Shown: in pieces, positions 18,621-26,675 of the stretch | Layout: the number at the start of each line of letters is the position of its first letter | Numbering within the stretch: position 1 is the first letter of the stretch | Origin: Halomonas denitrificans | GTDB taxonomy: Bacteria; Pseudomonadota; Gammaproteobacteria; Pseudomonadales; Halomonadaceae | DNA length: 64,000 bases | Assembly: GCF_003056305.1 (NCBI RefSeq) | Contig: NZ_PYVX01000007.1 | Coordinates: 100,559-164,558, forward strand | Reading direction: 5' to 3' | Notes under the pieces: generated by a model | Seen by the model: the letters and a program-made list of their open reading frames with translations, nothing else | Databases searched by the model: none | What the model was told of the DNA's origin: nothing | Made by a program: the position numbers and the translations under genes

Positions 18621-20204
18621 TCAGACCACGCCTTGCTGCATCAGCCGGCCGATATGCTCGGCTTGGCGGATCGCCAACGACACGATCGTCAGTGTGGGGT
18701 TCTCCGCGGCGGAGGTCGTGAACTGGCTGCCGTCCGAGATGAAGAGGTTAGGAATCTCGTGGGCCTGGCCATAGCCGTTGCAGACCCCATCCTCGGGCCG
18801 CTCGCTCATCCGGCAGGTGCCCAGGTTATGGGTCGAGGGATACGGCGGCACCTCGTAGATATCCCTGGCCCCCACCGAGCGATAGAGCTCGGTGCCCTGG
18901 CGGTAGCCGTGCTCGCGCATGGAGATGTCATTGGGATGGTCATCGTAGTGGACGTTGGCCACCGGTAGCCCGTAGCGGTCGGTGACCTCGGGGTTGAGGG
19001 TCACGCGGTTGCTCTCCTGGGGCAGGTCCTCGCCCACCAGCCACATGCCGGCCATGTTCTCGTACTGGTCGAGGGCACCGGTGAAGCGCGGCCCCCAGGC
19101 GCCGGGGTCGAGGAAGGCCGCCATGAACGGCAGGCCCAGCGACAGGGTCTCCATCTCGTAGCCGCCGACGAAGCCCCGCTCGGGATCATGGCGCGCCTCG
19201 TCGGAGACGATGCCGGCCATGGTGGTGCCGCGATACATGTGCACCGGCTCATCGAAGGTGGCGTAGACCGAGCCGGTCATGTGGCGCATGTAGTTGCGGC
19301 CCACCTGGCCCGAGCCGTTGGCAAGCCCCTCCGGAAACATCGTGCTGGCCGAGTTGAGCAGCAGTCGCGGCGTCTCCAGGGAGTTGCCGGCCACCGCCAC
19401 GAGTCGCGCCTTTTGACGCTGCTCCTCGCCAGCGGCATCGAAATAGACCACCGCCGTGACCTTGCCACTGCCATCATGCTCGATGCGGGCCACATGGGAC
19501 TCGGGACGCAGCTCCAGATGACCGGTGGCGATCCCCGCCGGCAGCTCGGTGTAGAGCGTCGACCACTTGGCGCCAGTCTTGCAGCCCTGGAAGCAGAAAC
19601 CGCGCTGCTGACAGGCGGCGCGTCCGTCGCGAGGCGCGCTGTTGATGGCCATGTGTCCCGTGTTGCAGGAATAACCGAGGTTCTTCGCCCCGTTGTACAT
19701 CACCTTGAAGTTGTTGTTGCCGGGCAACCCCTTGATGTCGTTGGTCCGCGTTACCCCCATGCGCCGTTCGGCGAGGTCGTAATAGGGGGCAAGATCGTCA
19801 TAGCTGAGCGGCCAGTCGAGCAGGTTGGCCCCCTCCACCTCGCCGTAGGTCGACAGCGCGGCGAATTCGTGGGGCTGGAGGCGCAGGCTGGCGCCGGCCC
19901 AGTGAACGGTGGTGCCACCCACCGACTTGACGATCCATGCCGGCAGGTTGGGGAAGTCCTTGGCGAGGCGGAAACTGCCCGAGGTGGTCCGGGGATCCAG
20001 CCAGGCGAGCTGAGCGAAGGAGGCCCACTCGTCGGCCAGGAAGTCGCCGGTGGTGTGCAAGGCACCGGCCTCCAACACCACCACATCGACACCCTGCTGG
20101 GCCAGCTCGTTGGCCAGGGTGCCGCCCCCCGCGCCGGACCCGATCACCACGACGACGCTGTCGTCGTCGTGGGCGAAGGTCTTCTGGTTGTCGGTCATTG
20201 CCAT
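18621..20204 (-). CDS. GMC-family dehydrogenase, large FAD subunit
   Basis: The 527-residue flavoprotein has the FAD motif VIGSGAGGGTLANELA, a GMC signature region, a cysteine-containing stretch CQQRGFCFQGCKTGAKWSTL typical of membrane-bound sugar and gluconate dehydrogenase large subunits, and the C-terminal HNLGTCRM and NLFISDGSQFTTSAAENPTLT motifs with the active-site region. It probably oxidises a polyol, sugar or sugar acid in the periplasm, exported by hitch-hiking on the Tat-exported small subunit encoded just upstream. The cytochrome c subunit usual for these complexes is not found nearby. Confidence 0.85.
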   Translation of the reverse strand: MAMTDNQKTFAHDDDSVVVVIGSGAGGGTLANELAQQGVDVVVLEAGALHTTGDFLADEWASFAQLAWLDPRTTSGSFRLAKDFPNLPAWIVKSVGGTTVHWAGASLRLQPHEFAALSTYGEVEGANLLDWPLSYDDLAPYYDLAERRMGVTRTNDIKGLPGNNNFKVMYNGAKNLGYSCNTGHMAINSAPRDGRAACQQRGFCFQGCKTGAKWSTLYTELPAGIATGHLELRPESHVARIEHDGSGKVTAVVYFDAAGEEQRQKARLVAVAGNSLETPRLLLNSASTMFPEGLANGSGQVGRNYMRHMTGSVYATFDEPVHMYRGTTMAGIVSDEARHDPERGFVGGYEMETLSLGLPFMAAFLDPGAWGPRFTGALDQYENMAGMWLVGEDLPQESNRVTLNPEVTDRYGLPVANVHYDDHPNDISMREHGYRQGTELYRSVGARDIYEVPPYPSTHNLGTCRMSERPEDGVCNGYGQAHEIPNLFISDGSQFTTSAAENPTLTIVSLAIRQAEHIGRLMQQGVV

Positions 20205-20258
20205 CTTGGCGTCTCCAGTTGCGTTGTTGTTCTGGTCGTCGATCGCTCGGCGGCCCCG

Positions 20259-20849
20259 TCAGGCCGTGGGTTCCTCGAAGGGCAGGTAACCACCCTGAGG
20301 CTGGGGAGGGTCGGGCAGCCAGGTGAGGTCGTTGAAGCCTTTCGTCAGGTAGCCGCCATCGCCCTCGGCGCCCTGGTAGCCGAAATGGGCAAAGGCCAGA
20401 GGGTTGTCGTAGAGCGATACCACGGCATCGCCACGGATGGCCTCGAAGAAGGGAGTTCCCCCCATGGGGGTGAGGATCTCGAGCCGCCTGGCATCGTCGA
20501 TGGCCAGGAAGTCGCCCCCGGCGGCGGCATCCAGCTCGGCAATGCCCTCGTCGAGCAGGTGGCCCAGTGCGCTCACCTGATCCAGGTTATCCGCCGCCCG
20601 AGTCTTGCGATCCAGACTCTTCACGACATGGGCGTAGACGGCGTCCTCGAGGTCGGGATGGGGGAAGATTTGACGGGTGACGGCCAGCAGGACCTCGCCC
20701 TGGCGACTGGTCAAGTTATCGAGCGGCATGGCCCAGCTCCGCGAGGGCGCCAGCAGAGCAATGGAGCCGCTGGCAAAGGCCAGGGTACCGGCCAGAACGC
20801 CGCCACTCGCCTTGAGAAAGACACGGCGGGACATCGTTGGTGAACTCAT
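20259..20849 (-). CDS. Gluconate 2-dehydrogenase subunit 3 family protein, Tat-exported
   Basis: The 196-residue protein starts with a twin-arginine signal (SRRVFLKASGG followed by a hydrophobic segment ending RSWA), and the mature part contains TSRQGEVLLAVTRQIFPHPDLEDAVYAHVV-like sequence, FLAIDDARRLEILTPM and the GYLTKGFNDLTWLP region typical of the small subunit of GMC-type dehydrogenases. It chaperones and carries the folded FAD subunit through the Tat pathway. It is the first gene of the pair, 54 bases from the large subunit. Confidence 0.85.
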   Translation of the reverse strand: MSSPTMSRRVFLKASGGVLAGTLAFASGSIALLAPSRSWAMPLDNLTSRQGEVLLAVTRQIFPHPDLEDAVYAHVVKSLDRKTRAADNLDQVSALGHLLDEGIAELDAAAGGDFLAIDDARRLEILTPMGGTPFFEAIRGDAVVSLYDNPLAFAHFGYQGAEGDGGYLTKGFNDLTWLPDPPQPQGGYLPFEEPTA

Positions 20850-21082
20850 CGCTGAACTCTCCGGGGTGAGCGGCGCTGCGCCCTCTGGGCCGCGCCTGGT
20901 TTATTGTTGTTGGGATACACCGGCGTACCGGCCACCTGATAGTGAGAGTAGTGACTAGCATGGCCGGAGGGGTAACAGCGGGTTACTACATCGACGATGG
21001 TCTAATGCTCAAGCCAAGCGGCAGCAGGCAAGGTCGAGTGTGCCGGGGTGGCTCCGGCGCCCTGATTCTGCGGAGTGATGTC

Positions 21083-21367
21083 ATGTGCCACGTCTATGCC
21101 TCCACCGATCCCCGACGCTACGAATGCGTCACCCGCTCGCTGCGCGTCCAGGGCAGCGTGACCAGCGTTCGCCTTGAACAGGAGTTTTGGGAGATCCTCG
21201 ACCAGATGGCCCAGGACCAGCAGCTCTCCACCAGCCGGTTCATCAGCGAGCTCTACATGGAAGTCCTGGCGACCAAGGGAGCCGTGCCCAACCTCGCATC
21301 GATGCTGCGGGTCGCCTGTGCGGTGCACCTGCATATCCGCGCCGAACCCGCCTCACGCAGCGCCTGA
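21083..21367 (+). CDS. Ribbon-helix-helix domain protein
   Basis: The 94-residue protein contains an RHH_4-type motif: CVTRSLRVQGSVTSVRLEQEFWEILDQMA and STSRFISELYMEVL form the beta strand and two helices of a dimeric DNA-binding domain. The start at MCHVYASTD is family-like; the frame is open upstream but composition changes there. The upstream region holds an inverted repeat GTAAC-AGCGG-GTTAC at 20972-20986 that could be an operator, for this gene or for the divergent dehydrogenase pair; this is inference from position. Confidence 0.75.
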   Translation: MCHVYASTDPRRYECVTRSLRVQGSVTSVRLEQEFWEILDQMAQDQQLSTSRFISELYMEVLATKGAVPNLASMLRVACAVHLHIRAEPASRSA

Positions 21368-21468
21368 CACCGCACCACGCAACGTTCCACGTTTCGCACC
21401 GACATCATTTTCCTCCGTTGGGTCTGCTGCTACGCTGCCGGGCCATGCCGCGACACTCAGGAGCCCCG

Positions 21469-22107
21469 ATGACCCGGCCGCGCATCACCCTTGACGTCTT
21501 CAGCGACTTCGTCTGCCCCTTCTGCTACCTGGAGGCGCCGGAACTCGATGCCTTGGCCGAGCGCTTCGCGGGCGAGGTCATGATCCGCTGGCGCGCCTTC
21601 GAGCTGCGTCCCGCACCGGAACCGACCCTCGACCCCGACGGCGACTACCTCCACGACGTCTGGGCGCGGGCCGTCTACCCCATGGCGGCCGAGCGCGGCA
21701 TGATCCTGCGCCTGCCCCGCCGGCAGCCCCGCTCTCGCCTCGCCCACGAGGCCAGCGCCTGGGCCGCCGAACAGACCGATGAGCGCCCCGATGCCGCCGC
21801 GGCGATGCGCACGGCGCTGTTTCGTGGCTTCTTCGAGGAGAGTCTGGACCTGGCCGATCCCGAGGAACTCGCCCGGGCGGCGAAAGGGGTCGGCCTGGAC
21901 GGCGCGGCGCTGGAGCGCTCGCTCGCCGCCGGGGAGTTCCGCGAGCAGGTACTGGCCGATCAGCGCCTCGCCGGGGAGCTCGGCATCGGCGGCGTGCCGG
22001 GCCTGCGCTTCTCGCTGGATGGCGAGCACGCCGGGGTGCTCGAGGGCGCGCAGCCGCGCCGACAGCTGTTCCTGGCCGTGGAGCGGCTGCGCGATCTGAT
22101 GGGCTGA
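21469..22107 (+). CDS. DsbA-family oxidoreductase (FrnE-like)
   Basis: The 212-residue protein has a thioredoxin fold with the redox motif in SDFVCPFCYLEAPELD (CPFC) and the cis-proline region GIGGVPGLRFSLDGEHAGVLEGAQ, typical of cytoplasmic FrnE/2-hydroxychromene-isomerase-like DsbA proteins. There is no signal peptide. CAGGAG lies six bases before the ATG at 21469; an ATG at 21445 would extend it by eight residues. Substrate unknown; relatives protect against oxidative stress. It converges on hsp20. Confidence 0.85.
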   Translation: MTRPRITLDVFSDFVCPFCYLEAPELDALAERFAGEVMIRWRAFELRPAPEPTLDPDGDYLHDVWARAVYPMAAERGMILRLPRRQPRSRLAHEASAWAAEQTDERPDAAAAMRTALFRGFFEESLDLADPEELARAAKGVGLDGAALERSLAAGEFREQVLADQRLAGELGIGGVPGLRFSLDGEHAGVLEGAQPRRQLFLAVERLRDLMG

Positions 22108-22112
22108 CCTAA

Positions 22113-22138
22113 TAGACTGACCCAGTAGACTGACCCAG
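22113..22138 (+). repeat. Two tandem copies of a 13-base unit
   Basis: TAGACTGACCCAG is directly repeated with no spacer between the convergent DsbA-family and hsp20 genes. It is a short local duplication with no further copies seen nearby. Confidence 0.8.
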
Positions 22139-22163
22139 TTCGCCTGGAGGCACTCGACGCCGG

Positions 22164-22667
22164 CTACTTGACCTCGACCCTGCGGCGGTTGGCGCGCTTG
22201 AGCTTCGGCAGCGTCAGCTCCAGGACGCCGTTCTTGAAGCTGGCCTCGGCCTTGTCGGTGTCGACCTCGCCGGGCAGGGCCACGGTGCGGGTGAAGGAGC
22301 CGCGGGAGATCTCCGAGCGGAAGTACTCGCCCTCCTCCTCCTTGCTCTCCTCGCGATGGTCGCCCTTGATGGTCACCGCGCCGTCGGTCACCGAGACATC
22401 GAGCTCCTCGCGCTCGAAGCCCGGCGCCTCGGCCCGCACCACCACCTCGGCGTCGCGGTCGATGACGTCAACCTTGGGCATGCCCTTCTCGAAGGCGGCG
22501 AAGCGCTCCCAGAGGGGGTGCTCCCAGCGAGAGGGCATCCGGCCGCGATCGAAGAAGCTCTCTAGCATGCGGTCGAACTCGCGAAACGGGCTCATCGCCC
22601 GGGATTCCGACGGCTGGTCAGACGGCTCGGTCGAGACCGGGACCTCCTTGGATGCTTTCTTGGCCAT
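22164..22667 (-). CDS. Hsp20 family small heat-shock protein
   Basis: The 167-residue chaperone has a charged N-terminal arm, then the alpha-crystallin domain (MPKVDVIDRDAEVVVRAEAPGF, the VTIKGDHREESKEEEGEYFRSE segment and SFTRTVALPGEVDTDKAEASFKNGVLELTLPK), ending RRRVEVK. It lacks the C-terminal I-X-I motif of IbpA, placing it with the class A-like Hsp20 proteins common in Pseudomonas and Halomonas. An AGGAGGTAG ribosome binding site precedes the ATG. The promoter carries an FNR/Anr site (22779-22792), suggesting induction when oxygen is low. Confidence 0.93.
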   Translation of the reverse strand: MAKKASKEVPVSTEPSDQPSESRAMSPFREFDRMLESFFDRGRMPSRWEHPLWERFAAFEKGMPKVDVIDRDAEVVVRAEAPGFEREELDVSVTDGAVTIKGDHREESKEEEGEYFRSEISRGSFTRTVALPGEVDTDKAEASFKNGVLELTLPKLKRANRRRVEVK

Positions 22668-22778
22668 GACGCTACCTCCTCGTGATCGGATCGTAAGGGG
22701 AGCGAGCGGGGAAGCCCGGGAGAACACGCCGGGGAGGGCTCGCCCAGGGTAAATATAGTCTCGCCCCGCTCCCCCGCG

Positions 22779-22792
22779 TTGATCCACATCAA
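22779..22792 (-). promoter_or_regulatory. FNR/Anr box in the hsp20 promoter
   Basis: TTGATCCACATCAA is an exact match to the FNR consensus TTGATNNNNATCAA. On the minus strand a -10-like TATATT lies at 22757-22752, which puts the transcription start near 22745 and the FNR site centred about 41 bases upstream, the position of class II FNR-activated promoters. The hsp20 start codon lies about 80 bases further on. Confidence 0.75.
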
Positions 22793-22831
22793 GGGCGTAT
22801 CGCCATCGGCCGGGACCGCGACGCCTCGGGC

Positions 22832-23737
22832 TCAGTCCATTCGCGCCTTGAGCACCGACCCTGCCGAGAACGCCAGCATCAGGAAGGCGCCGCTGAAGAA
22901 GAGCGTTTCGGGCGAGATCGGCTGTCGCAGCCAGAGCGCCGCCGCGATGATCGCCGTGATCGGCTCGAAACCGTAGAGGAGGCCCGCCACCCCGGGGCTC
23001 AGGGGGTCGCCCCCAGCGCCTCGGGCCACGCCGAGCTGGAGGAGCGTATACCCGAGGCCGGTGCCCACCACGCCCGCGAGGATGACATCGCCGTTGCCGG
23101 CGGCCTCGAGCAGGGCCGAGAGCGTCGTGTCGGTGGTCAGCAGCGCCAGCGCCGCGGCGATGATGCACCCGTAGGCGAGGTACCAGCCGACGGACGCCAG
23201 GTCGTCGGCGGCATGCCGGCTACGCAGCAGCACAGGCAGCAGACCGTAGATCGCACCACTCACCACGGCCGCCCAGAGCGACCAGGAGACCTGTGCACGG
23301 GCGTTGTGCGCCGAGAGCACCGTGGCGATCAACGCCACCAGCACGGAGGTGAGGATGAAGACATGCTCGAGGCGCAGACGCCCGGAGGTCTCGACCAGGA
23401 ACCCGACGACGGCGGACGTGCCGACCAGCGTGATGATCACCGGGGTCACGTCGTTGGTCTCGAGCGCCAGGCTGTAGAGAAAGATGGTCGCCCACCCGAT
23501 GAGCAGGCCGTTACGCAGTAGCGAGAGATGATCCCGAGGGAGGCGTCGGCCGGGCGCCCTTGCGCGCTGCATGCAACAGGCCCCCATCACGGCCACGGCC
23601 CCCCAGAAGAGGCGACCCGTGACGAGCTCGGAGGTACTGAGCCCTCGGTCGAATGCCGCCTCGGTCGGCACGACCACGAGCCCGATCATCGCTGCGCCCA
23701 ACGCGAAGCACACGGCACGCGGCAGGGGGAGGATCAT
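22832..23737 (-). CDS. EamA/DMT-superfamily transporter
   Basis: The 301-residue protein has about ten hydrophobic segments and two EamA halves; GRLFWGAVAVMGACC ends the first hairpin, and GTGLGYTLLQLGVARG and SPGVAGLLYGFEPITAIIAAALWL mark the second half, the latter being the conserved E/P region. Such proteins are inner-membrane metabolite or drug exporters. The start at 23737 is chosen by family length; the open frame continues upstream to 23923. An FNR-like site lies about 240 bases upstream. Confidence 0.85.
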   Translation of the reverse strand: MILPLPRAVCFALGAAMIGLVVVPTEAAFDRGLSTSELVTGRLFWGAVAVMGACCMQRARAPGRRLPRDHLSLLRNGLLIGWATIFLYSLALETNDVTPVIITLVGTSAVVGFLVETSGRLRLEHVFILTSVLVALIATVLSAHNARAQVSWSLWAAVVSGAIYGLLPVLLRSRHAADDLASVGWYLAYGCIIAAALALLTTDTTLSALLEAAGNGDVILAGVVGTGLGYTLLQLGVARGAGGDPLSPGVAGLLYGFEPITAIIAAALWLRQPISPETLFFSGAFLMLAFSAGSVLKARMD

Positions 23738-23980
23738 GGGGCACGGCGGTCGCGGAGAAACGGCCCGAACAGGCGGAGGATCGGCAAGATGAAGGTCCTG
23801 GCAGCGTCTGTCTCCAAGGACAGAGGAGAACGTCATGCCGGACGCACGCGCCCTGGCGGCTGGAGACCATGTGCCGGGCATGCCCGAACGAGCGGTCGCG
23901 ATGTCACTCGCATCCTGCTCCACGGCGTCGTGGCGTCATCCCGGGAGCAGACTCCCTCAAGGTAGCAGCACCCGGCCGAC

Positions 23981-23994
23981 TTGACCCGGATCAA
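23981..23994. promoter_or_regulatory. Second FNR/Anr-like box
   Basis: TTGACCCGGATCAA matches 9 of the 10 conserved FNR positions. It lies 32 bases past the deaminase stop, upstream of the DMT transporter gene. No -10 sequence at the right spacing is evident, so activity is uncertain. Confidence 0.4.
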
Positions 23995-24025
23995 GGGTCT
24001 CTCGCCATGCCCTGACGGCCAGGGG

Positions 24026-24463
24026 CTACTCGCCGATGTCCTCGTGCCACAGCTCGGGCGAGGCGGCGATGAAGGCCTCCATCAGCGCGATGCACTCGGG
24101 ATCCTGCCACACCTCTACCTCGACGCCGCGTTCCTCGAGCAGCGCCTCCTCGCCGAGGAAGGTCCGGTTCTCGCCGATCACCACCCGGGGGATGCCGTAG
24201 AGGAGGATGGCGCCGCTGCACATCGCACAGGGCGAGAGCGTGGTATAGAGCGTGCTCTCGCGGTAGACCTCGGCCGGATGGCGCCCGGCGTTCTCCAGGG
24301 CATCCATCTCGCCGTGCAACACCGCGCTGCCCAGCTGCACGCGGCGATTGCGGCCGCGGCCGATGATGACACCGCGATGTACCAGCACGGAGCCGATGGG
24401 GATGCCGCCCTCGTCGAGCCCCTGGCGGGCCTCCTCGAGCGCGGCCTGCATGAAGTGTTCCAT
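24026..24463 (-). CDS. Nucleoside/cytosine deaminase, resembling yeast Fcy1
   Basis: The 145-residue zinc enzyme has the cytidine-deaminase-fold motifs HGEMDALENAG and LSPCAMCSGAILLYG; zinc ligands are His50 and the two cysteines, with the adjacent Glu as proton shuttle. The sequence from LYTTLSPCAMCSGA through GIPRVVIGENRTF to the terminal ELWHEDIGE parallels yeast cytosine deaminase (LYTTLSPCDMCTGA; DWFEDIGE) more closely than bacterial TadA. It therefore probably converts cytosine to uracil. It lies upstream of the transporter gene on the same strand and is divergent from the HDAC-like gene. Confidence 0.85.
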   Translation of the reverse strand: MEHFMQAALEEARQGLDEGGIPIGSVLVHRGVIIGRGRNRRVQLGSAVLHGEMDALENAGRHPAEVYRESTLYTTLSPCAMCSGAILLYGIPRVVIGENRTFLGEEALLEERGVEVEVWQDPECIALMEAFIAASPELWHEDIGE

Positions 24464-24647
24464 GGGCGGACTCCCTGCCGGATGACAATGTGCACCAGCC
24501 TACGTTGTCCGACCGAAGACGCGCCAGCTCAATGCCGGACGGAGAGGCGGCCTGCGTTGAATGCAGGCTGTGGCACATCCCGGCTATGGTGTACCCAGGC
24601 ACCCGCTACCGGGTGTCGTGTCGTTCTGCCTTTCAGGAGTTGCCATC

Positions 24648-25766
24648 GTGGCCGACCAGACCCGCGTGATCACCTTCTACGACGAACGAATGCTGGACCA
24701 CCACCCCAACATCGAGGTGCCCTTCCTGCCCGACCGCATGGACAAGCGGATTCGTCAGCTGCTCGCCGGTCTCGGCACCCCATGGAAATACCCGGAGCAT
24801 CCCGGGCGCCTGAGCGCCATTCACCATCTGCTGGAGCGCGAACCGATTGCCGGTCTCAGCTTCGAACCGGGGCGTGCCGCCACCCGCGAACAGCTCGCCC
24901 GGGTCCACACCACCACCTACCTGAACGAGATCTTCAGCCTGCGGGGACAGAATGCCTGGCTGGATGTGGATACCACGGCGGTCTCACCGGGCAGCATCGA
25001 GGCGGCCGAGGTCGCCGCCGGCACTTCCATCGCCGCCGTGGAGGCCGTCATGGAGGGCCGGTCCGAGAGTGCCTTCGCCCTGGTGCGCCCTCCCGGCCAT
25101 CATGCGGAGCCGGTTCGAGCGAGGGGGTTCTGCCTCTTCAACAACGTCGCGGTGGCCGCCGCCCATGCCCGAGAAGCCCTGGGCTGCCGGCGGGTGATGA
25201 TCATCGACTGGGACGCCCATCACGGCAACGGCACCCAGGAGATCTTCTGGGCCGATCCCGATGTGCTGTTCTTCGACATCCACCGCGCCAGCCCCTTCTA
25301 CCCCGGTTCGGGTCAGCTCGAAGAGGTCGGGGCCGGCCGCGGCGAGGGCACCATCATCAACGTTCCGGTTCCCGCGGGCACCGGCGATGAGGCCTATCTC
25401 AAGGCCTTCCGCGATATCCTGTTCCCCGCCGCGGACTGGTTCCGCCCCGACCTGATCCTGGTCTCGGCGGGCTTCGACCCGCACTGGCACGACCTGGCGC
25501 TGAACGTCTCCTACGAGGGCTTCGGGGCCATGACCGGCCTGCTGCAGTCACTCGCCGAGCGACACTGCGACGGCCACCTGGTCTTCGTGCTGGAAGGCGG
25601 CTACAACCTCGAGTCGCTTGCCCGGGGCACCCATGCCGTGCTCTCGGTGCTGGCCGGCGCGCCTCCCCCGGCGCCCGGCAGTTGCGGGGTGGCCGAGGTG
25701 GAGGCGGCCGCCGCCTTCCATCGCAGCGCCTTCGCCGACCCGAGCGACGACACTTCCGCCTCCTGA
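24648..25766 (+). CDS. Histone-deacetylase-fold amidohydrolase
   Basis: The 372-residue protein matches the bacterial class II HDAC family: HPGRLSAIHHLL, VRPPGHHAEPVRARGFCLFNNVAVAA, the zinc-binding IIDWDAHHGNGTQEIFW and LVSAGFDPHWHD. It is a zinc-dependent deacetylase of small molecules such as acetylpolyamines or of protein lysines; the substrate is not evident. The start is a GTG with CAGGAG nine bases upstream; no better ATG exists. It stands divergent from the deaminase. Confidence 0.88.
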   Translation: MADQTRVITFYDERMLDHHPNIEVPFLPDRMDKRIRQLLAGLGTPWKYPEHPGRLSAIHHLLEREPIAGLSFEPGRAATREQLARVHTTTYLNEIFSLRGQNAWLDVDTTAVSPGSIEAAEVAAGTSIAAVEAVMEGRSESAFALVRPPGHHAEPVRARGFCLFNNVAVAAAHAREALGCRRVMIIDWDAHHGNGTQEIFWADPDVLFFDIHRASPFYPGSGQLEEVGAGRGEGTIINVPVPAGTGDEAYLKAFRDILFPAADWFRPDLILVSAGFDPHWHDLALNVSYEGFGAMTGLLQSLAERHCDGHLVFVLEGGYNLESLARGTHAVLSVLAGAPPPAPGSCGVAEVEAAAAFHRSAFADPSDDTSAS

Positions 25767-25776
25767 GCCGCTCCCG

Positions 25777-26535
25777 TCAGGGGCCCAGGCCGAACATCGC
25801 CTGTGCCAAGTAGCCGGTGAAGAAGGCCAGTCCCGCCGCGGCCCCGCCGATCAGCAGGGTCCGCAGCCCCGACGTCAGCAGCGGCTGGTGATAGACGAGA
25901 CTCTTGCCCATGCCGATCAGGAAGAACATCAGCCCGGCCACCGCCAGGCTCGCCAAGAACTGCCGTGTGGGATCGAGCCACGGCATCGCATAGGGCACGA
26001 GCGGCATTGCGCCGACGACCATGAAGGCCAGAAAGGTCGCCCACGCCGAGCGCATCGGGCTGAGTCCGACCGTTTGCAGGCCATGCTCCTCGGCCACCAT
26101 GGTCTCCACCCATGTCTCGCGATTGCTGCAGATGGTCTCCACCACCCGTTCCAGGGTCTCCCCCGTGAACCCCTTGCGCTGGAAGATCTGGCGGATCTCC
26201 TCGCGCTCCCCTTCCGGCACCACATCGATATGGTGATGCTCGGTGCGACGGACCCCGTCGAGATGCTCGCGCTGGGCATGGACCGCCTCGTAGTTGCTGA
26301 TCGCCATGCTGAAGCCGTCCGCGAGCAGGTTGGCGACCCCCAGCACCAGCGCGACCGTGGAGGAGAACCCTGCGCCGAAGGCTCCGGTGACCACCGCGAA
26401 GGTGGTCACGCAGCCGTCGATACCGCCGAGGATGGCATCGGGCAGGTGCCGGTGACGGGAGGGGGCGCGAAGCCGCCGTTCGATCATCTCCGGCCGATGC
26501 TCCTGCTCCAGTGCGTCCCGCCGCCGATCGTTCAT
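25777..26535 (-). CDS. VIT1/CCC1-family membrane protein
   Basis: The 252-residue protein follows the vacuolar-iron-transporter pattern: DAILGGIDGCVTTFAVVTGAFGAGF, LGVANLLADGFSMAISNYEAVHAQ, a cytoplasmic glutamate-rich central region (GEREEIRQIFQRKGF), then three membrane segments. The family carries Fe2+ or Mn2+ across membranes. I chose ATG 26535 (GAGG five bases upstream); ATG 26562 is an alternative. The stop lies just ten bases from the convergent HDAC-like gene's stop. Confidence 0.85.
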   Translation of the reverse strand: MNDRRRDALEQEHRPEMIERRLRAPSRHRHLPDAILGGIDGCVTTFAVVTGAFGAGFSSTVALVLGVANLLADGFSMAISNYEAVHAQREHLDGVRRTEHHHIDVVPEGEREEIRQIFQRKGFTGETLERVVETICSNRETWVETMVAEEHGLQTVGLSPMRSAWATFLAFMVVGAMPLVPYAMPWLDPTRQFLASLAVAGLMFFLIGMGKSLVYHQPLLTSGLRTLLIGGAAAGLAFFTGYLAQAMFGLGP

Positions 26536-26675
26536 GTGGCCTCGCATCGTCGCGTTGCTCATCCCGCTGACAGCTTGGCACAGCGGGCCCGGGAGGGATA
26601 AGCCGCCCTGCCGAGGCCCGCTTCCCCACGGATGCGCCATACTGACAGCGCGACACGACACGGCGAGGCATCGGC

